A DNA stretch of 64,000 nt from Nansenia antarctica (GCA_963989245.1 OZ022347.1:41550058-41614057); one strand, 5' to 3'. Counted from the stretch's first letter, positions 32,011 through 44,213 are shown. The notes: generated from the letters alone by a model not told the origin. Numbers and translations: made by a program.

Positions 32011-34425
32011 CCGTATTTTCCGCACTATAAGGCGCACTTAAAAGTCCCCCCCCCAAAAAAAACGACAGTGCGCCTTATAATCCGGTGCGCCTTATATATG
32101 GATCAAAATGTAACAATTACATGACCAATATTTTTTTTTTAATAATAATAAAATGTTTCAGTACGACTGGTAAACTACAAAGCCGCACCGCTTGCAGCAT
32201 TACGGTAATCAGTAAACGACGGCCGCCATCTTGGAATCTCCGCGAATGCTATGCTATTGTTATGCTATCATGTGCTCTGAATGGATGCCATACTCACCCA
32301 ACTGTTCAATTCGGACACTCACACCGCTTGCAGCATTACGGTAATCAGTAAACACCGGTGTTGTGCTTACTCACAGTCCCACACCACAAGACCCCAAGTA
32401 AAGAAGACTAAACAGAGTTTCCGAGGGAACAAAGTGAGATTCTTGGTGCTTTCAACTTGAAGTTTTAAAGTACCCACTCGATATAATAAACAACAGTTTA
32501 ACGATCACTAAACACTTATCATTTGTGTATTGGATTCATTATTCTCGTTTGCCGGAGGCTACCGGTAAGGGAGGGTTGATTTGTAAACATACTTTCGTTT
32601 TAGCTCGTGTTCAAAAGCAAGAACTGTGTGTTCATATAGTTATGTGTAGTTATGTGTTTTTAGCATGTCGATGTTCTCCCAGTATGTTGTCATGTTATTA
32701 AAATACAGTTTAGACCTTCGTAGCGATGTGTTTTGTTAGCTGTTAGCCGCTAGCAGCGTTTGTTGTGGTTTGGCAGGGCTTGACGCTTACCTTTTCCCCA
32801 GGTAGCACTGTGCTACCATGTTGACAAATTTAGTAGCACACCAAGAATTTCAGTAGCACAATGAAAGTTGTGCAATTTTCGTCAACAACGACAACAAATT
32901 ATCATAATCATAACATATCAAAATGATCATAACCGGCTCTTGGCCGTAATAAAAATGGAGACTCACACAATGTAAAGGGGAAGTAAGAATATTAATTTCA
33001 GTTGGCCCACGGTTCGGTATGAACCTCGTTTTTTGGGTCACGGTTCACGGTTCGTTTTTTTTTTTTTTTAAATGCTACTATTTATTTACAAACTTACTTT
33101 ATTTTGCTTATACTTATGGAACTTTAACATTTAGACACATTCCAGAATATGACTGGTAAATTGTATAATATAAATATATATAAACAAAACACTTTCAAAT
33201 GTACAAAATGACAAAAACACTTTCAAATGTGACGTGTTGTGGATTGGAACTACGGATCATAAGCTTTCAAATGATGTGTCATACATTGAAATCCGAAAAA
33301 AGATGAAGAGTCATTTGAATGTTGTTAGACGTCAGGCACATATAGGATTAACCTCTTTGTAATGAAACCGGAAGCAGACGCTGCTAGCAGCTAGCGGCTA
33401 ACAAAACACAGCGCTACGAACTATGAGAGCTGTATCCCATATACCCATTATGCGCATTTTAAGCGCATATAGGACTCGCGTGAAGCATTTCTGCGACACG
33501 CGTTTCTGTTCACTGTTTTCATTCCCTCATCGCTTTTACACATAAGTTTGACTGCGCATGACAGTAGTTCAGCTGTCTTTTAGTCGCACTGGTGCGATTG
33601 AATGTATTTCCAAGTCGCACAGAAATATATTCACTCGCAAATGCGACCAAAACAGTCGCACTGTCGAGCCCTGTGGTTTGGTCAGATTCACTTTTCTCCC
33701 ATTCAGTGTTTGAGATGAACCAACATTCAAATACGCCTGTCGTGTTCAATCTTTCTCTGATTTGAATGTATGACACATCATTTGAAAGCTTACAATCTGT
33801 AGTTTAAGCATGTGTAAAAACTGAAAAAGTACGTCGCACATTTCACCAGGAGCTGTCACATATTGGTTGTTGGTTATAATTGTATAGCCTATTGGTTGTT
33901 TTCTGGTGTTGTTTTGCTCTGTTTGTAGTCTACTTGATGTATTTTTATCAGCTGTTAAATCACCACAGCGGTTAATCCACTAATAGAGATAATAGCAGAT
34001 TGAAAATGCTTGTAGCTAACTACTCTATATCTCGTGGTTGCAGCTATTGCGAATTGCTATTCACGCGAGTCAGCTGTGAATCACCGCAGGTCCTTGACGC
34101 TTGTTGCAAAAATGGATGACGAACGGCTGATACTTGAGGTGGAAAAATATATATTTTTGACAGTGGAGCAGGTAGAACGTTGATGGTGACAACGCTCAGG
34201 TGGAGCTTGGACAACGGGAAGTTGACACAACACCGATGGAGAGGTGACGCAACGCAGTAGGTGGAGCTTGGGCGTAACGCAACCCCAGTCAAACGTTTGA
34301 CTGCAGTATCTATTCTATGCGCCTTATAATCCGGTGCGCCTTGTGTATGAAAAAAATTCTAGAATAGGCCATTCATTGAAGGTGCGCTTTATAATCCTGT
34401 GCGCCTTATAGTGCGGAAAATACGG
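32011..34425. mobile_element. TA-flanked (mariner-like) transposon, middle of the nest
   Basis: Ends are near-perfect inverted repeats beginning CCGTATTTTCCGCACTATAA, with TA on both sides (32009-32010 and 34426-34427). Subterminal GCGCCTTATAATCCGGTGCG repeats occur near both ends. A CACCGCTTGCAGCATTACGG segment is duplicated at 32186 and 32326. No transposase frame recognised. The TA target points to Tc1/mariner, possibly pogo. Confidence 0.78.
32774..33673. mobile_element. hAT transposon, innermost of the nest
   Basis: 900 bp with ends CAGGGCTTGAC / GTCGAGCCCTG and a perfect 8-bp duplication TGGTTTGG (32766-32773 and 33674-33681). Ends resemble those of 41598-42695. Internally 33240-33430 is a reverse-complement relative of the sequence flanking the insertion. 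Confidence 0.88.
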
Positions 34426-34793
34426 TAAGTTAAGCTGGGCGCTCTTAAGGACACTAACATTTTCAGTCATCCTCCTATTTGTGAGTAACTGTTTTTTTAC
34501 TGCTCCTATGGTGAGTTACTTATTTTCTATATTTTTATTTATAACGTAAAATGTGTTTTTAAGTTAAACAATTTAAGCTACTCACTGCCTTGTTTAAGAG
34601 GATTGTTATCTGACTGTAGTGTCTAGTTTGAATGTGAATGAATGAATGTGTGCAATAGCAACACAAATAAAGTTTTTTCCCCAAGGAATGGGGAAATGAA
34701 AAAAAAAGCTTATCGATTAATCGATAATTGATCGTTAATTCTTGCGATTATCCAAAAAGAAATGTTGATCGTTTGCCCAGCCCTAGTATTAGC

Positions 34794-35762
34794 CACATCA
34801 GTGTTAGCTAGATAGCTAGCTTTGTTAGAAGCTTGTTTGTTTGTTTGTTTTTGTTAGCTGACTTAGCGGTTTTGTTTGTTGTGTACGAACGTACAAAAGT
34901 TATGGTGTGTGTTTACTACGGTAGCCAAACAAGTGTTAGCATGTTAGCTAGCTAGCTTTGTTAGAGATATAATAAATTATAGAAAAGGCAAGTGCTTTTG
35001 TTATAAACGGTAATGTTGTAGGGAATCAAAAATAATGATTAGGATTAATTCATTGATTTTTAGATTTGCTGTAGAATAATACTGTGGATTAAAATGATTT
35101 CACTAGCCTACTTCTTACAGTACAGGATGACTTCAACACATACAGTACTCTATGTTCATGAGAGTCTATGGAAAGCATGCAAGCCTACACTATAGGAGTG
35201 TCCACACCTCTGACCTGAAACTTGTGTTGCACAATGATGAAGGCGAGAGGTTCTGAGAGATGAGACCTTGATGTGAGTCACCAGCACTTATGTCATTGTC
35301 ATTGTATTCTATTTCATCAAAATAGTAGTATTTCGTAATAATGGTGTGTTGGTAACAGTGGCCAATCATTTTAAATGAACTGTCTTCTATTTTCATTACA
35401 GCTTTCATTACAGCGAAGTGCCACTAGATGCTTTATGGACTATAATGATAAATGCATACACACGGACACAACGTTATTATTATTTACCATTCTATCATTG
35501 TATCTTGCCTCATGTGTACATTTGATAAGTAAAGTAAGCTAGCTAAGTAAGTAATGTTGTGTCTTCTTAAGTTACTTGTTGGATATTAATCAAGAATATA
35601 CTTTTGAGTTTTGAGACTATTTATTTAAACAAAGTACAGGTTTACAAAATATGTGAGAGCTGGCTGCTGGTGGTGCTGGGATGATCAAGAGAGAAGGGCA
35701 GAGACTACAATTATCAGCCTACAATATGTAAATACAGTTTCAAACAGTGACCTATCACAATC
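34794..35762. other. no gene seen
   Basis: AT-rich sequence with repeated GTTAGCTAGCTAG motifs. Neither strand shows a convincing frame or exon. Confidence 0.4.
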
Positions 35763-36986
35763 ACTGGCTGTGTTCGGAATGGTATACTAGCATACTGCAT
35801 ACTAGCATACTCGAATTTAAACCTCCATTTTAAAACTCCATTAGCTAAAATATGTAATTTTGGCTTTACAAGTGTTAACATGTCATTTTATGAAGTTTTA
35901 ATATGTTTTCAGGCGAGAAAGTAACCACATATATTCCCAAAATGTGTCCAGTTTACCAAAATAACCCGTTTATATATCTGATCTGACGATTTTTTGCGTC
36001 TTCTGTTCGCTAGCTGCGTTCGTAAATTCGCCCTGGAAATATGATCAGCACTCATGGAATGCCTCTTGTCCAATCAAATTACCTGGTCCCTTTATGACGT
36101 TGCACCCAGTGTGCGCTCCGGCGCTCTCAGAGCGATTGTACGAACGCACCCTACGTTGCTTACCTTCACTCACTCGACAGAAATATCGTAACATAATTAC
36201 AACACGTTGTAAAATGATTTGGGGGGCCAATATCTTTAGCTAGCTCAAGTAACTAGCTTGCTATATTGTTGTGTTGTCTTAACAGTTGGTAAAATAACAT
36301 GATTAAAATAAATATATGAGCAATAACATATCGTGGGCAAGCACTACAACCAACTTGTCTGTCTGAAGCTACAATACTGGGATAATTCGTGATTGGGCTA
36401 CAAGCAGTCAAATACTAGGTGAACATGTGTGTAAGACACAAATAAACTTGGATTTCATGCATTTCAAGTGGCATATTTGTAATCATGGCGACTAGCCTGG
36501 TCTAAGAATTAGGGTTGGGTACCGTTTGGTTTTATTCGATACCGGTGCCAAATCGATACTTTAAAAACGGTACCGGTACCGAAACGGTACTTAAATCGGT
36601 ACTTTTGATAAAAATAAATAAATATATACAGTAAGTGTTTCCTCCGGGATTTTTCACATCAGTTGCGGGGTGGTCACTGACGCGATTTTCCGAGTGCACG
36701 CCATTAATGCTGAGCAGCGATGTTTTATATAAGGTGATCAAATACCAACATTTCCTGATGCTACAGCTGCAGCAGAAGATGGGGAACTACAGCACTGAAC
36801 ATAGGTTACCGTATAATATAGCCTACATGTGACTGACAGATACGCCCAAGACACACACACACACACACACAGTGAAAGATAATCAGCTCATTGAATATGA
36901 AGTATACAAGAGTACACACAGAACCGGGAACGCGCATACAGCACTGAACAACGTCCGTAGAATATAAACTTGTGACTGACAGTCAC

Positions 36987-38552
36987 CAGTGTTTCCTCTA
37001 CATGCATTTATTGGTGGCGGGCCGCCACGATGGAATTTCCTCCGCCACGAATTGATTCAGTCCACAAAAACAAAAAATAACAAAAATCTCAAAAAAAAAA
37101 AATTTTAATTTTTATTTTATTTTAGCTGATTAAAATATATCTGATCCTAGATCAGCGCTATAATGGATGTTGACTAAAAGTGCACCTAAATCCACGCCCA
37201 TCTCTCTCTAACCGCTGATCCAAAATCAGATTAATGACATTCAGTTGACGACGTGACACAAGGGCTCCTGATTGGTCTAAATGTGAACTGTGGTATTATT
37301 GTTATTGTGTACAGGCCACCGTAGTGACATCCGGGGGGTATTCCATCAACATCGCTAAAGGGAAAATCCAGGTTTAGTCTGATAAATCTCGCGAGAGTTC
37401 TTACAAATATCCAGGCATATTCTGATAGGTCTCGCGAGAGTTATCAAAAATAAGCCAGGATTTTCCTTTAGCGACGTTGATGGAATACCCCCCAGGTCAG
37501 GTGGGCAGGTTACGACGAGACAACAAGAGACCGGTATTGTAGAGCTTACAGAGCGAGTTAAAATAAAGACACTTACATTGAAATACAGAAGGACTCACGT
37601 GTATGTTTAATAGAATAACACGACATGGTGTCAGAAGTCCTGTAAGTGAGTGTTAAGAGTTAGATCGGCCGACAAGTGTCATTTGAGCTCGTGACGGTGA
37701 GAAGGGAGAAGAAAAGATGGATGCTAATGCTAACGCGGGAGCAGCTGCAGTCCAGAGAACGGCGCCAGTTTCAAGTGCTACGTTAGCAGACATTAGCAAG
37801 TCAAAAAACGATTCTTATGTGCCGTCACTTTAGCAACGACACAGTATTGTCAAGGGGAAAAGAAGGGGAGACGATTTTTTTATTGACAACGGAATTACAT
37901 GCTGGAAAAACATGCAGCTAAAATTCAGGGAACATTTGGACAATAAGAGACACACGGGAGAAGTACGGGAAAACAGGGCTCATGTGGGTCTCATCAAAGG
38001 TAAGAGTTTGTTTTCTTTAACTCAGCTGATACTCAGCTGTTTACCGAATGCTCCATCTGACTGTGATTTTACTTCTGTAATGTGGTGGGTTGACATAATT
38101 CACGCACGGAACTATAGGTTGAGACTATTGTTCCGTCCGTAGTACCCAAGTTGTTTAGACTGTTCTATTTACTGCTTGAGTGTGTTGTTGACAATCGTTC
38201 ATGTCCTTCATTAAACGTTTAGCTTTGTCATTTGATACGCCGCCTACGACTACCATCTCTCTGCACTACAGTAAACAGTTAATCAGTAACGTTAGCCGCT
38301 TTTGTGCTCATGTAGGCCTACTTCGTATTATATTATACCTGATGATCTTTGTGTGTGTATGTGTCAGTCACAAGTTTATATTCTGTATATTCATTATTTA
38401 TTTTTTTGGGCCATCCTCTAGTTTTGGCTGTGATTAGAAAAAAGAAAAAAAACGTTGTTTTGAGCGCGCGTGCACGCGAAAAAAATCGTGCGCGCTGCGC
38501 GCGCGGTCACGGCCACCCGCCACCATTGTAAAAATTCCTGGAGGAAACACTG
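36987..38552. mobile_element. probable hAT with CAGTGTTTCC ends
   Basis: Left CAGTGTTTCCTC and right, inverted, CAGTGTTTCCTC, each followed by a GGTGGCGGG-type motif. Flanks share AGTCAC but not in the exact 8-bp register. 37871-37952 is an inverted relative of 40215-40310 outside it. Confidence 0.5.
37333..37493. mobile_element. 160-bp foldback MITE
   Basis: Arms GGGGGGTATTCCATCAAC...GCTAAAGG and the inverse at the other end; the interior is also palindromic (CTCGCGAGAGTT twice). No target duplication resolved. Confidence 0.7.
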
Positions 38553-38869
38553 AGTCACATACGTACACACACACACACACTGAAAGATTATCAGCTTATC
38601 AATATGAAGTAGGCCTTCATGAGAGTACACGCACAAAACGGGCTAACGTTACTCATTAACTGTAAAATCACAGTGTGACAGTCAGATGGAGCATTCGGTA
38701 AACAATCAACAGCAAGGTAATGCATCAGCTGAGTTAAAGGAAACCAACTTTTACCTTTGATGACAGAACATGAGCCCTGCTTACCCGTACCTCCGCCGTT
38801 CTGTTCATGATGATTTTAGATTATTTTTGCCCCGCGCATATTGCCCTGTACTATAGTTAGACCACGCGA

Positions 38870-40199
38870 TAGGGATGGACGGTTTTTCGGTTAAACCGAA
38901 AACCGGGGTTTATAAAAATAGAAACGGTTTTTTATCAAAACCGTCTGAAACCGTTTTTTTTTTTTTTTTTTTTAGAAGAATAAAATAGAATAAGAATAAA
39001 ACTGGAACATGTCACATGTTTGTCGTGTGTGAAAATAACAATGATACAGTCTGAATCTGCCGCGCAATGAGTGAGAGGTTTGGTCAGTTGTGAAGAATAA
39101 CTGAGGATTAATATCTAATTGGGATTATATTTAAGGGTAACGAATCACTCTATGGGAAAGATAGTTGCCTTCAGTTATTGGTAGATAGGAAAGTTTTTTT
39201 ACAATTACTCGCTTACATTTAATAAGATCATTTTCGCTGCTCTCTGTAAAGCGCATTGGGTCACTTTTGTGAGAAATGCGCTATAGAAATAAAATGTGAT
39301 TTGATTTGATATCAATCAATCAATCAAACTTTATTTATGTTCTATAGCACAAATCATGCATTGAATGTAACTCCAAGTTCAGTATTTACTAAACCACAAT
39401 ATAATAAAACAAGAGCTATACGGATCAAGAGTGTTTGTGCACAGCGCCACTGTGTGTGAAGGCGCTACTGAAAGTGATGACAGAACGCATGTCTCAGAAG
39501 ATACGCGGTCACTTAGTGACGCAAAGGTAGTTCTGTATTTATCTCTATCTGTATTAGTACATTTATTTTGAAAGCTCTATTTTGACAGCTCTACCATGGG
39601 CACTTTTATTTTGATGGGGCATTCTTTGTTGATTGACTTACGACAGTTCAGGACGAGTCAGTCTCGCTGCATGTGGTTTTTATGAAAAGCTTTAAGTATG
39701 TTCACTGCATAATTCTAAGTCTAATATTTCAGTGATTATTGAGCAGTATTCAAATATTTAAATACATTGAGCAGCAGCTGAAACTTTGTCTAAGAACCAA
39801 GATATTGAGAAAGCAGTTCATTCAATGAAGACGCTGTTCCAAGAGATGATCTTCCGTGCAGGCGTGCACCCTGGATCAGCGGAGCTGGTGTGTTAAGTGT
39901 TCATGTGTTTTCATGTATGGTGTAGCTTACAAAAGTCTGCCTTTCCACTTATATTTGTGAAACTAAGTAGCCTAAATGTGTTGCGACTGTGCTTACGGTG
40001 TTTTAATGGTGTTCGACATGAGTGTATTGTAGCAGTAGGGCTCAATTATTTGAAATTGGCGCTCCCTTCTTTTTTTTTTTTTTACATATGTTTTTTTTTA
40101 CATATTTTTTTTTTACTGTATTTTTCGGTTAACCGGAAAACCGCGGTTTTACTCTCTGACGGTTTTTCGGTTTCAATAATTGGAAACCGTCCATCCCTA
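38870..40199. mobile_element. hAT transposon nested in 36510-40653
   Basis: Ends TAGGGATGGACGGTTTTTCG / reverse TAGGGATGGACGGTTTCC, subterminal AAACCGAAAACCG motifs, and a perfect 8-bp duplication CCACGCGA (38862-38869 and 40200-40207). 1330 bp, no transposase. Confidence 0.88.
39235..39360. repeat. two LINE-type 3' tails, tail to tail
   Basis: A plus-strand tail (CTGTAAAGCGCATTGGGTCA ... AATAAAATGTGATTTGATTT) meets a minus-strand tail (AAATAAAGTTTGATTGATTG in reverse) near 39310. No coding sequence. Confidence 0.5.
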
Positions 40200-40902
40200 C
40201 CACGCGACCACAGCTTCCTTGTGTCTCTTATTGTCAAAATGTTCCCTGAATTTTAGCTGCATGTTTTTCCAGCATGTAAATCCGTTGTCAATAAAAATTC
40301 GACTCCAATTCTTTTCCCCTGCCAATGTCGTTGTTAAAGTGATGGAGAGACGCAAAGGAGAGGGATTTCCTGAAATCCAAATTTCCCGCTAAATTCAGAC
40401 CAATCACAAAACTGTTTTGCAAGCGCGTCGCCTCGCACTTGTTGAGAGCGATTCAGTCTCGGATTACATGCACTGAGTGGAACTTTAACAGGCGATGTCA
40501 CGTGCGGTTGCATGTAACGTCCGTTTCGGACACCAGGGGGCGACAGAGGAACCGAAACGAGGAACCGAAATCTCTCTTGTAATTCGGTTCGGTAGGTACC
40601 GAATGTAAAGTAACCGGTACCATACCGGTACCGGTTTTCGGTACCCAACCCTACTAAGAACGCATTTCACCATGTTAATTCCCAGTATAGTGAAAATACC
40701 ACCGCTCATCCGTGATCAGACTTAGCTGGGGTGCTGCAGCTGAAGAGTATCAAATAGAGTCCAAGAAAGCAGCAACTGCACACTCAAATCTGTGCAAAAA
40801 ACGATGTTTATTGCAAGCTTTCGGTTCCCAGGCTATCGGACAATGTAAACAAAAGCTGTATGACAAGTTTGCATGACGCAGTTTGACGAGGCTGAAAGCG
40901 CA

Positions 40903-41002
40903 CAGGGTTGCCAGATGGGATTGACAATTTACAGCCTAAACTTTCTATAACCTCAAAATCAAGTAGCCCATTCGGCGGTAACCCGCCCCATCAGGCAACC
41001 CT
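40903..41002. mobile_element. hAT MITE, relative of 16622-16710
   Basis: CAGGGTTGCCAGATGGGATT at the left and CCCATCAGGCAACCCTG at the right. No 8-bp duplication; CTGCAACCCTGGACGC is repeated just beyond the right end. Confidence 0.6.
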
Positions 41003-41229
41003 GGACGCAACTCTGCAACCCTGGACGCGAAATGCATTTTGGGAAATAGGACCCGAGCTAGTGTCCATCGTAACTGACTTCAATTTTCACGGAAGTAACT
41101 GCTCGCCTACTAAATTTCTCGCATACTCAAATCTCGCATACTGTACAGTGTGAACGTACTACATACTCAAAATCTACGTCATATCTAGTATGAGTAGTAT
41201 GCTAGTACGCTATTCCTAACACAGCCACT

Positions 41230-41597
41230 GTAGTTGGTGACCTGGGTGTGAAAGAGGGGCACTCACATATGATGTCACTCTGGCCTAATGTTGTTCCAGG
41301 TTAAAGGTCAGGGCAGATTCACAGGTAGTCATCCTAAAATGCCCATATAAGGACATCCACTTCCTGAGGCAAAAACCTATGTCTCTGAGACAAAGGGATG
41401 TGTTAAAACACATGTCATAAAACAAGGATGTCATAAAACACCCCTTTGTCAGCAGACATTCTTTCATAGCCAAAAAGCCTAACCCTAAGTAATACAGTCC
41501 ATGCATGTGTGTGTTTAAGTAAACTATACTACAGTAATCTAGCTAACTATGATGGGAAACAAAGTAGTATCCAGTAGATAGAATGATAGTTAAGATG
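41230..41597. other. no gene seen
   Basis: Non-repetitive sequence without a supported exon. Confidence 0.4.
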
Positions 41598-42695
41598 CAG
41601 GGCTCTACAGTGCGACCATTTCACTCGCATTTGCGACTAAAAATACATCTGTGCGACTAGAGAAATAAATTCACGAGCACACGTGCGAGTACAGATTTTT
41701 TTTTAATTCAAAAAATAAATCTGCGCGAACCGTGTGGCCACATTTTAAGCCGTCAGCCAGCCCGCTACGACCACGGGAAGTCATGTTAAAAGTGAAGTTA
41801 CTTCTGTTAAACTGGCGCTAAGCTAACATCGCTAACTCCCTCCTGGGCCTTAAAGAGACAAGCGCCCTTTTCTCATCTCAAGCTTCATTAGCTTCATTAG
41901 CTCACCACATCTACAGATTTGGTCCCACACACTCCAGATTTGAACCCAAGGTTACAACCAGGGTTAACTACCCAGGGTAGAAAGTAGAAAGCTCTCAGAC
42001 CTTCAGAACCCATTGAAAGTAGTGGAGGTACTCCAGAAGTCCAAATGCATCTCTAATCCTAGGAAACCCTAGGAAGCAAGTTGCTTAATGGCATGAAAAT
42101 GCAACATGTTGTACTTGAGTGTGGCAGAGAGGTGGGACCCCCGGAGATGGTGGTGTGCTAACAGCTAGCCGCCGCAGAGGCACCGTGCTGGGCTGGCCAC
42201 CTCCACATGTCACCACCCCGGGCAGCATGGGGCTGGGGACTGGTCATCTGGATGTGGGGTAGTTTAATACCCCTAGATGTGGAGTTGTCTGGCCACCGTG
42301 TGTGACTGATGTAGCCTGACCCAGCAGCAGGGAGGTGGGCAGCATGGAGACAGACCTCTGCATGGCCTGGCTGGGCTGCTAGCTGACAGACCTAGCCCTA
42401 AAGCCTGGCTGGGCTGCTAGCTGACAGGCATGACATGGATGAATGAATGAACATGCTGCTAACCAGGAGAACTTGACACAGCTAGTTACCATAATACAAT
42501 GCCATCAACTCTGCGTCTAGTAGGGCTGTAGGCATGGGCCAATGTGTGATTTTGGTGCAAAAATTGCAAAATCACTAATAAAAATGTGTTAAAATTACAT
42601 TTTTCACTGTGCTCCTAAATTTCTTTGTGTGCCCCTAACATTTTTCATTTAGGAGCACATGTGCTCCTAGTGAAAAAGGTTAGCGTAGAGCCCTG
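41598..42695. mobile_element. hAT transposon with CAGGGCTC ends
   Basis: Ends CAGGGCTCTAC / GTAGAGCCCTG, an 11-bp perfect inverted repeat. Subterminal GCGACCATTTCACTCGCATT and GTGCTCCTA motifs resemble those of 32774-33673. The 8-bp flanks do not match, so the target duplication has decayed. No transposase. Confidence 0.65.
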
Positions 42696-42706
42696 AGATG
42701 TAGATG

Positions 42707-42884
42707 TGTTGTCCTGCTGGTCTCGCTGCCTGGGTCTGAACACACTTTGGGATCAACTACAACGTCTCCATAGCCTATGCTACATTATAACTTATATATG
42801 CATATAGAGGAAACACTGTGTTGTCCTGCTGGTCTCGCTGCCTGGGTCTGAACACACTTTGGGATCAACTACAACGTCTCCAGG
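42707..42884 (+). repeat. 66-bp direct duplication with 46-bp spacer
   Basis: TGTGTTGTCCTGCTGGTCTC... ending ACGTCTCCA occurs at 42707-42772 and 42819-42884. The spacer ends in GAGGAAACAC, resembling a hAT end. Confidence 0.8.
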
Positions 42885-43792
42885 AGCAAAGACATGACAA
42901 CTTCACATCCTTTGAACAAAGTGGCGGGATGTCCGGATCTTGTAACTTCGCAAACAATGGCAGCATTGAAATAGATTAGTTTATGTTCAACTGGAGAAGG
43001 TAGTGAGCTCAGAGTTTCGTGTTTTGACTTTGCAATCCAAGGCCTCACACGAGTTGCACAAAGGACAGAGGAAAACGTGTTTGTTGATGGGCTTTCTGGC
43101 GGAATGTTGATATGAAATCTAAACACTCATCAGAACATGTTTGATCCGTGGTGTATTCCGGTAGAAACTATCAAACAGATACAACATCTCTTGTGATTAG
43201 TATGTTGACCTCATTTAAACTTTCCTCCACAAACAACCACCATTACACCATCTATCTATGTATCTATCTATCTATGTATCTATCTATGTATCTATCTATC
43301 TATGTATCACCATTACGAACAATGAACAATGCGATGCAGACTTGCTGCTACGAACACGTGTTACTTACATTTCTGCGTTTTCACCAATGTGGAGTTACCG
43401 GCGCTGCTCCAAACGGCCCTGTCGGAAGTCTGCTGTCCTTATATGGTCATAGAGACGTTACCTTTATCATCCAGAAATCACATAGATTATATTAAATTAT
43501 GACTCCAGAAATAAACTAGATTTCCCCCAAGCTGGCGACCTCGACGGACTCACATCAGAGGAGAATGAAAGTTGTTATCAACACGGTGTCGTCTTTTGAT
43601 GACGTCATCACCGGGTCCTTCCGGCAAGTATATCCAGCTGCGGACATCACGCCTATCACCCGGAAACTTGATGGACCATATTTGGTTGGAGTGGTTGGAG
43701 CGCGTCATCATACCGCGCCTGTATATTTGCATAGGGTAGGTCATCGCCTTACTACGGTGGAAACCAAATGAACATGATCCAGCAATGGATTC
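42885..43792. other. no supported gene; one tetranucleotide repeat
   Basis: Contains (TATC)n at about 43250-43308. An ATTTGCAT octamer-like motif with TATA-like sequence lies near 43716-43730, but no coding exon follows. Confidence 0.4.
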
Positions 43793-43965
43793 TACAGTTA
43801 GGCCCATATATATTTGGTCACAGACAGAATTTGTGTTATTTTAGCTGTTTACCAAAACATCTTAGTTACAGTCATACACAAGTTAGTCATATAATGCATA
43901 TGAATGAATGAATGAATCTTTATTTCGAACATGATTTAAAAAAAAAAAAAAAAAAAATAATAATA

Positions 43966-44092
43966 ATATTGTAACGATCCTGTATGAGGCCCCTAATGGT
44001 TAGCGCGGCCGTCGGTTATGCGGGAGAACGGGGTTCGATTCCATTTCCCGCATGGGGCGAGTTACACTACCAGTCTCCGTTCGCTACAATAT
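43966..44092 (+). ncRNA. tRNA-derived (pol III-type) short element
   Basis: Contains an A-box-like TGGTTAGCGCGG (43998-44009) and a perfect B box GGTTCGATTCC (44032-44042) at tRNA spacing; the 3' half resembles tRNA-Asp. The cloverleaf is not intact, so this is a tRNA-derived SINE head or tRNA pseudogene. It is bounded by inverted ATATTGTAACG / CGCTACAATAT. Confidence 0.5.
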
Positions 44093-44213
44093 ACAGTACA
44101 GTCCTATCAATTGTTCGAAAAGGAGTAGGAAGAAGCCTGTCCTACCCCTGTTTATACTTAACAATTATGCTTACATTATATAATCCAATTAATTAATACA
44201 TATATTTCAGTAT

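Larger units (their letters stand above)
31748..34785. mobile_element. hAT transposon, outermost of a triple nest
   Basis: Inverted ends TAGGGGTGGGCATC / ...GCCCAGCCCTA (left-end-like TAGGGCTGGGC in reverse), subterminal ATCGATAA motifs, and a perfect 8-bp duplication GTATTAGC (31740-31747 and 34786-34793). Without the inner insertion (32011-34425) it is about 620 bp, a non-autonomous element. No transposase. Confidence 0.88.
36510..40653. mobile_element. hAT transposon nested in 35766-41226
   Basis: Ends TAGGGTTGGGTACCG / reverse TAGGGTTGGGTACCG, subterminal GGTACCGGTACCG motifs, and an 8-bp duplication CTAAGAAT / CTAAGAAC with one mismatch (36502-36509 and 40654-40661). 4.1 kb including further insertions; no transposase. 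Confidence 0.82.
35766..41226. mobile_element. inverted-repeat transposon with 3-bp target, host to nested hATs
   Basis: Ends GGCTGTGTTCGGAATGGTAT and, in reverse, GGCTGTGTTAGGAATAGCG, both followed by ACTAGCATACT motifs; ACT flanks both sides (35763-35765 and 41227-41229). Removing the inner element (36510-40653) leaves about 1.3 kb without a gene. Superfamily uncertain; the 3-bp target suggests PIF/Harbinger or similar. Confidence 0.65.

Noticed and set aside
41590..42703. 8-bp duplication for the CAGGGCTC hAT
   Set aside because: Flanks TTAAGATG and AGATGTAG do not match in register.
43981..44060. A functional tRNA gene
   Set aside because: The boxes are good but acceptor and T stems do not pair, and no clear anticodon loop can be drawn.
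43970..44066. TGTAAC...GTTACA as a small solo LTR of Gypsy A
   Set aside because: Only the hexamers agree with the Gypsy A LTR; the interior is tRNA-like and far too short.
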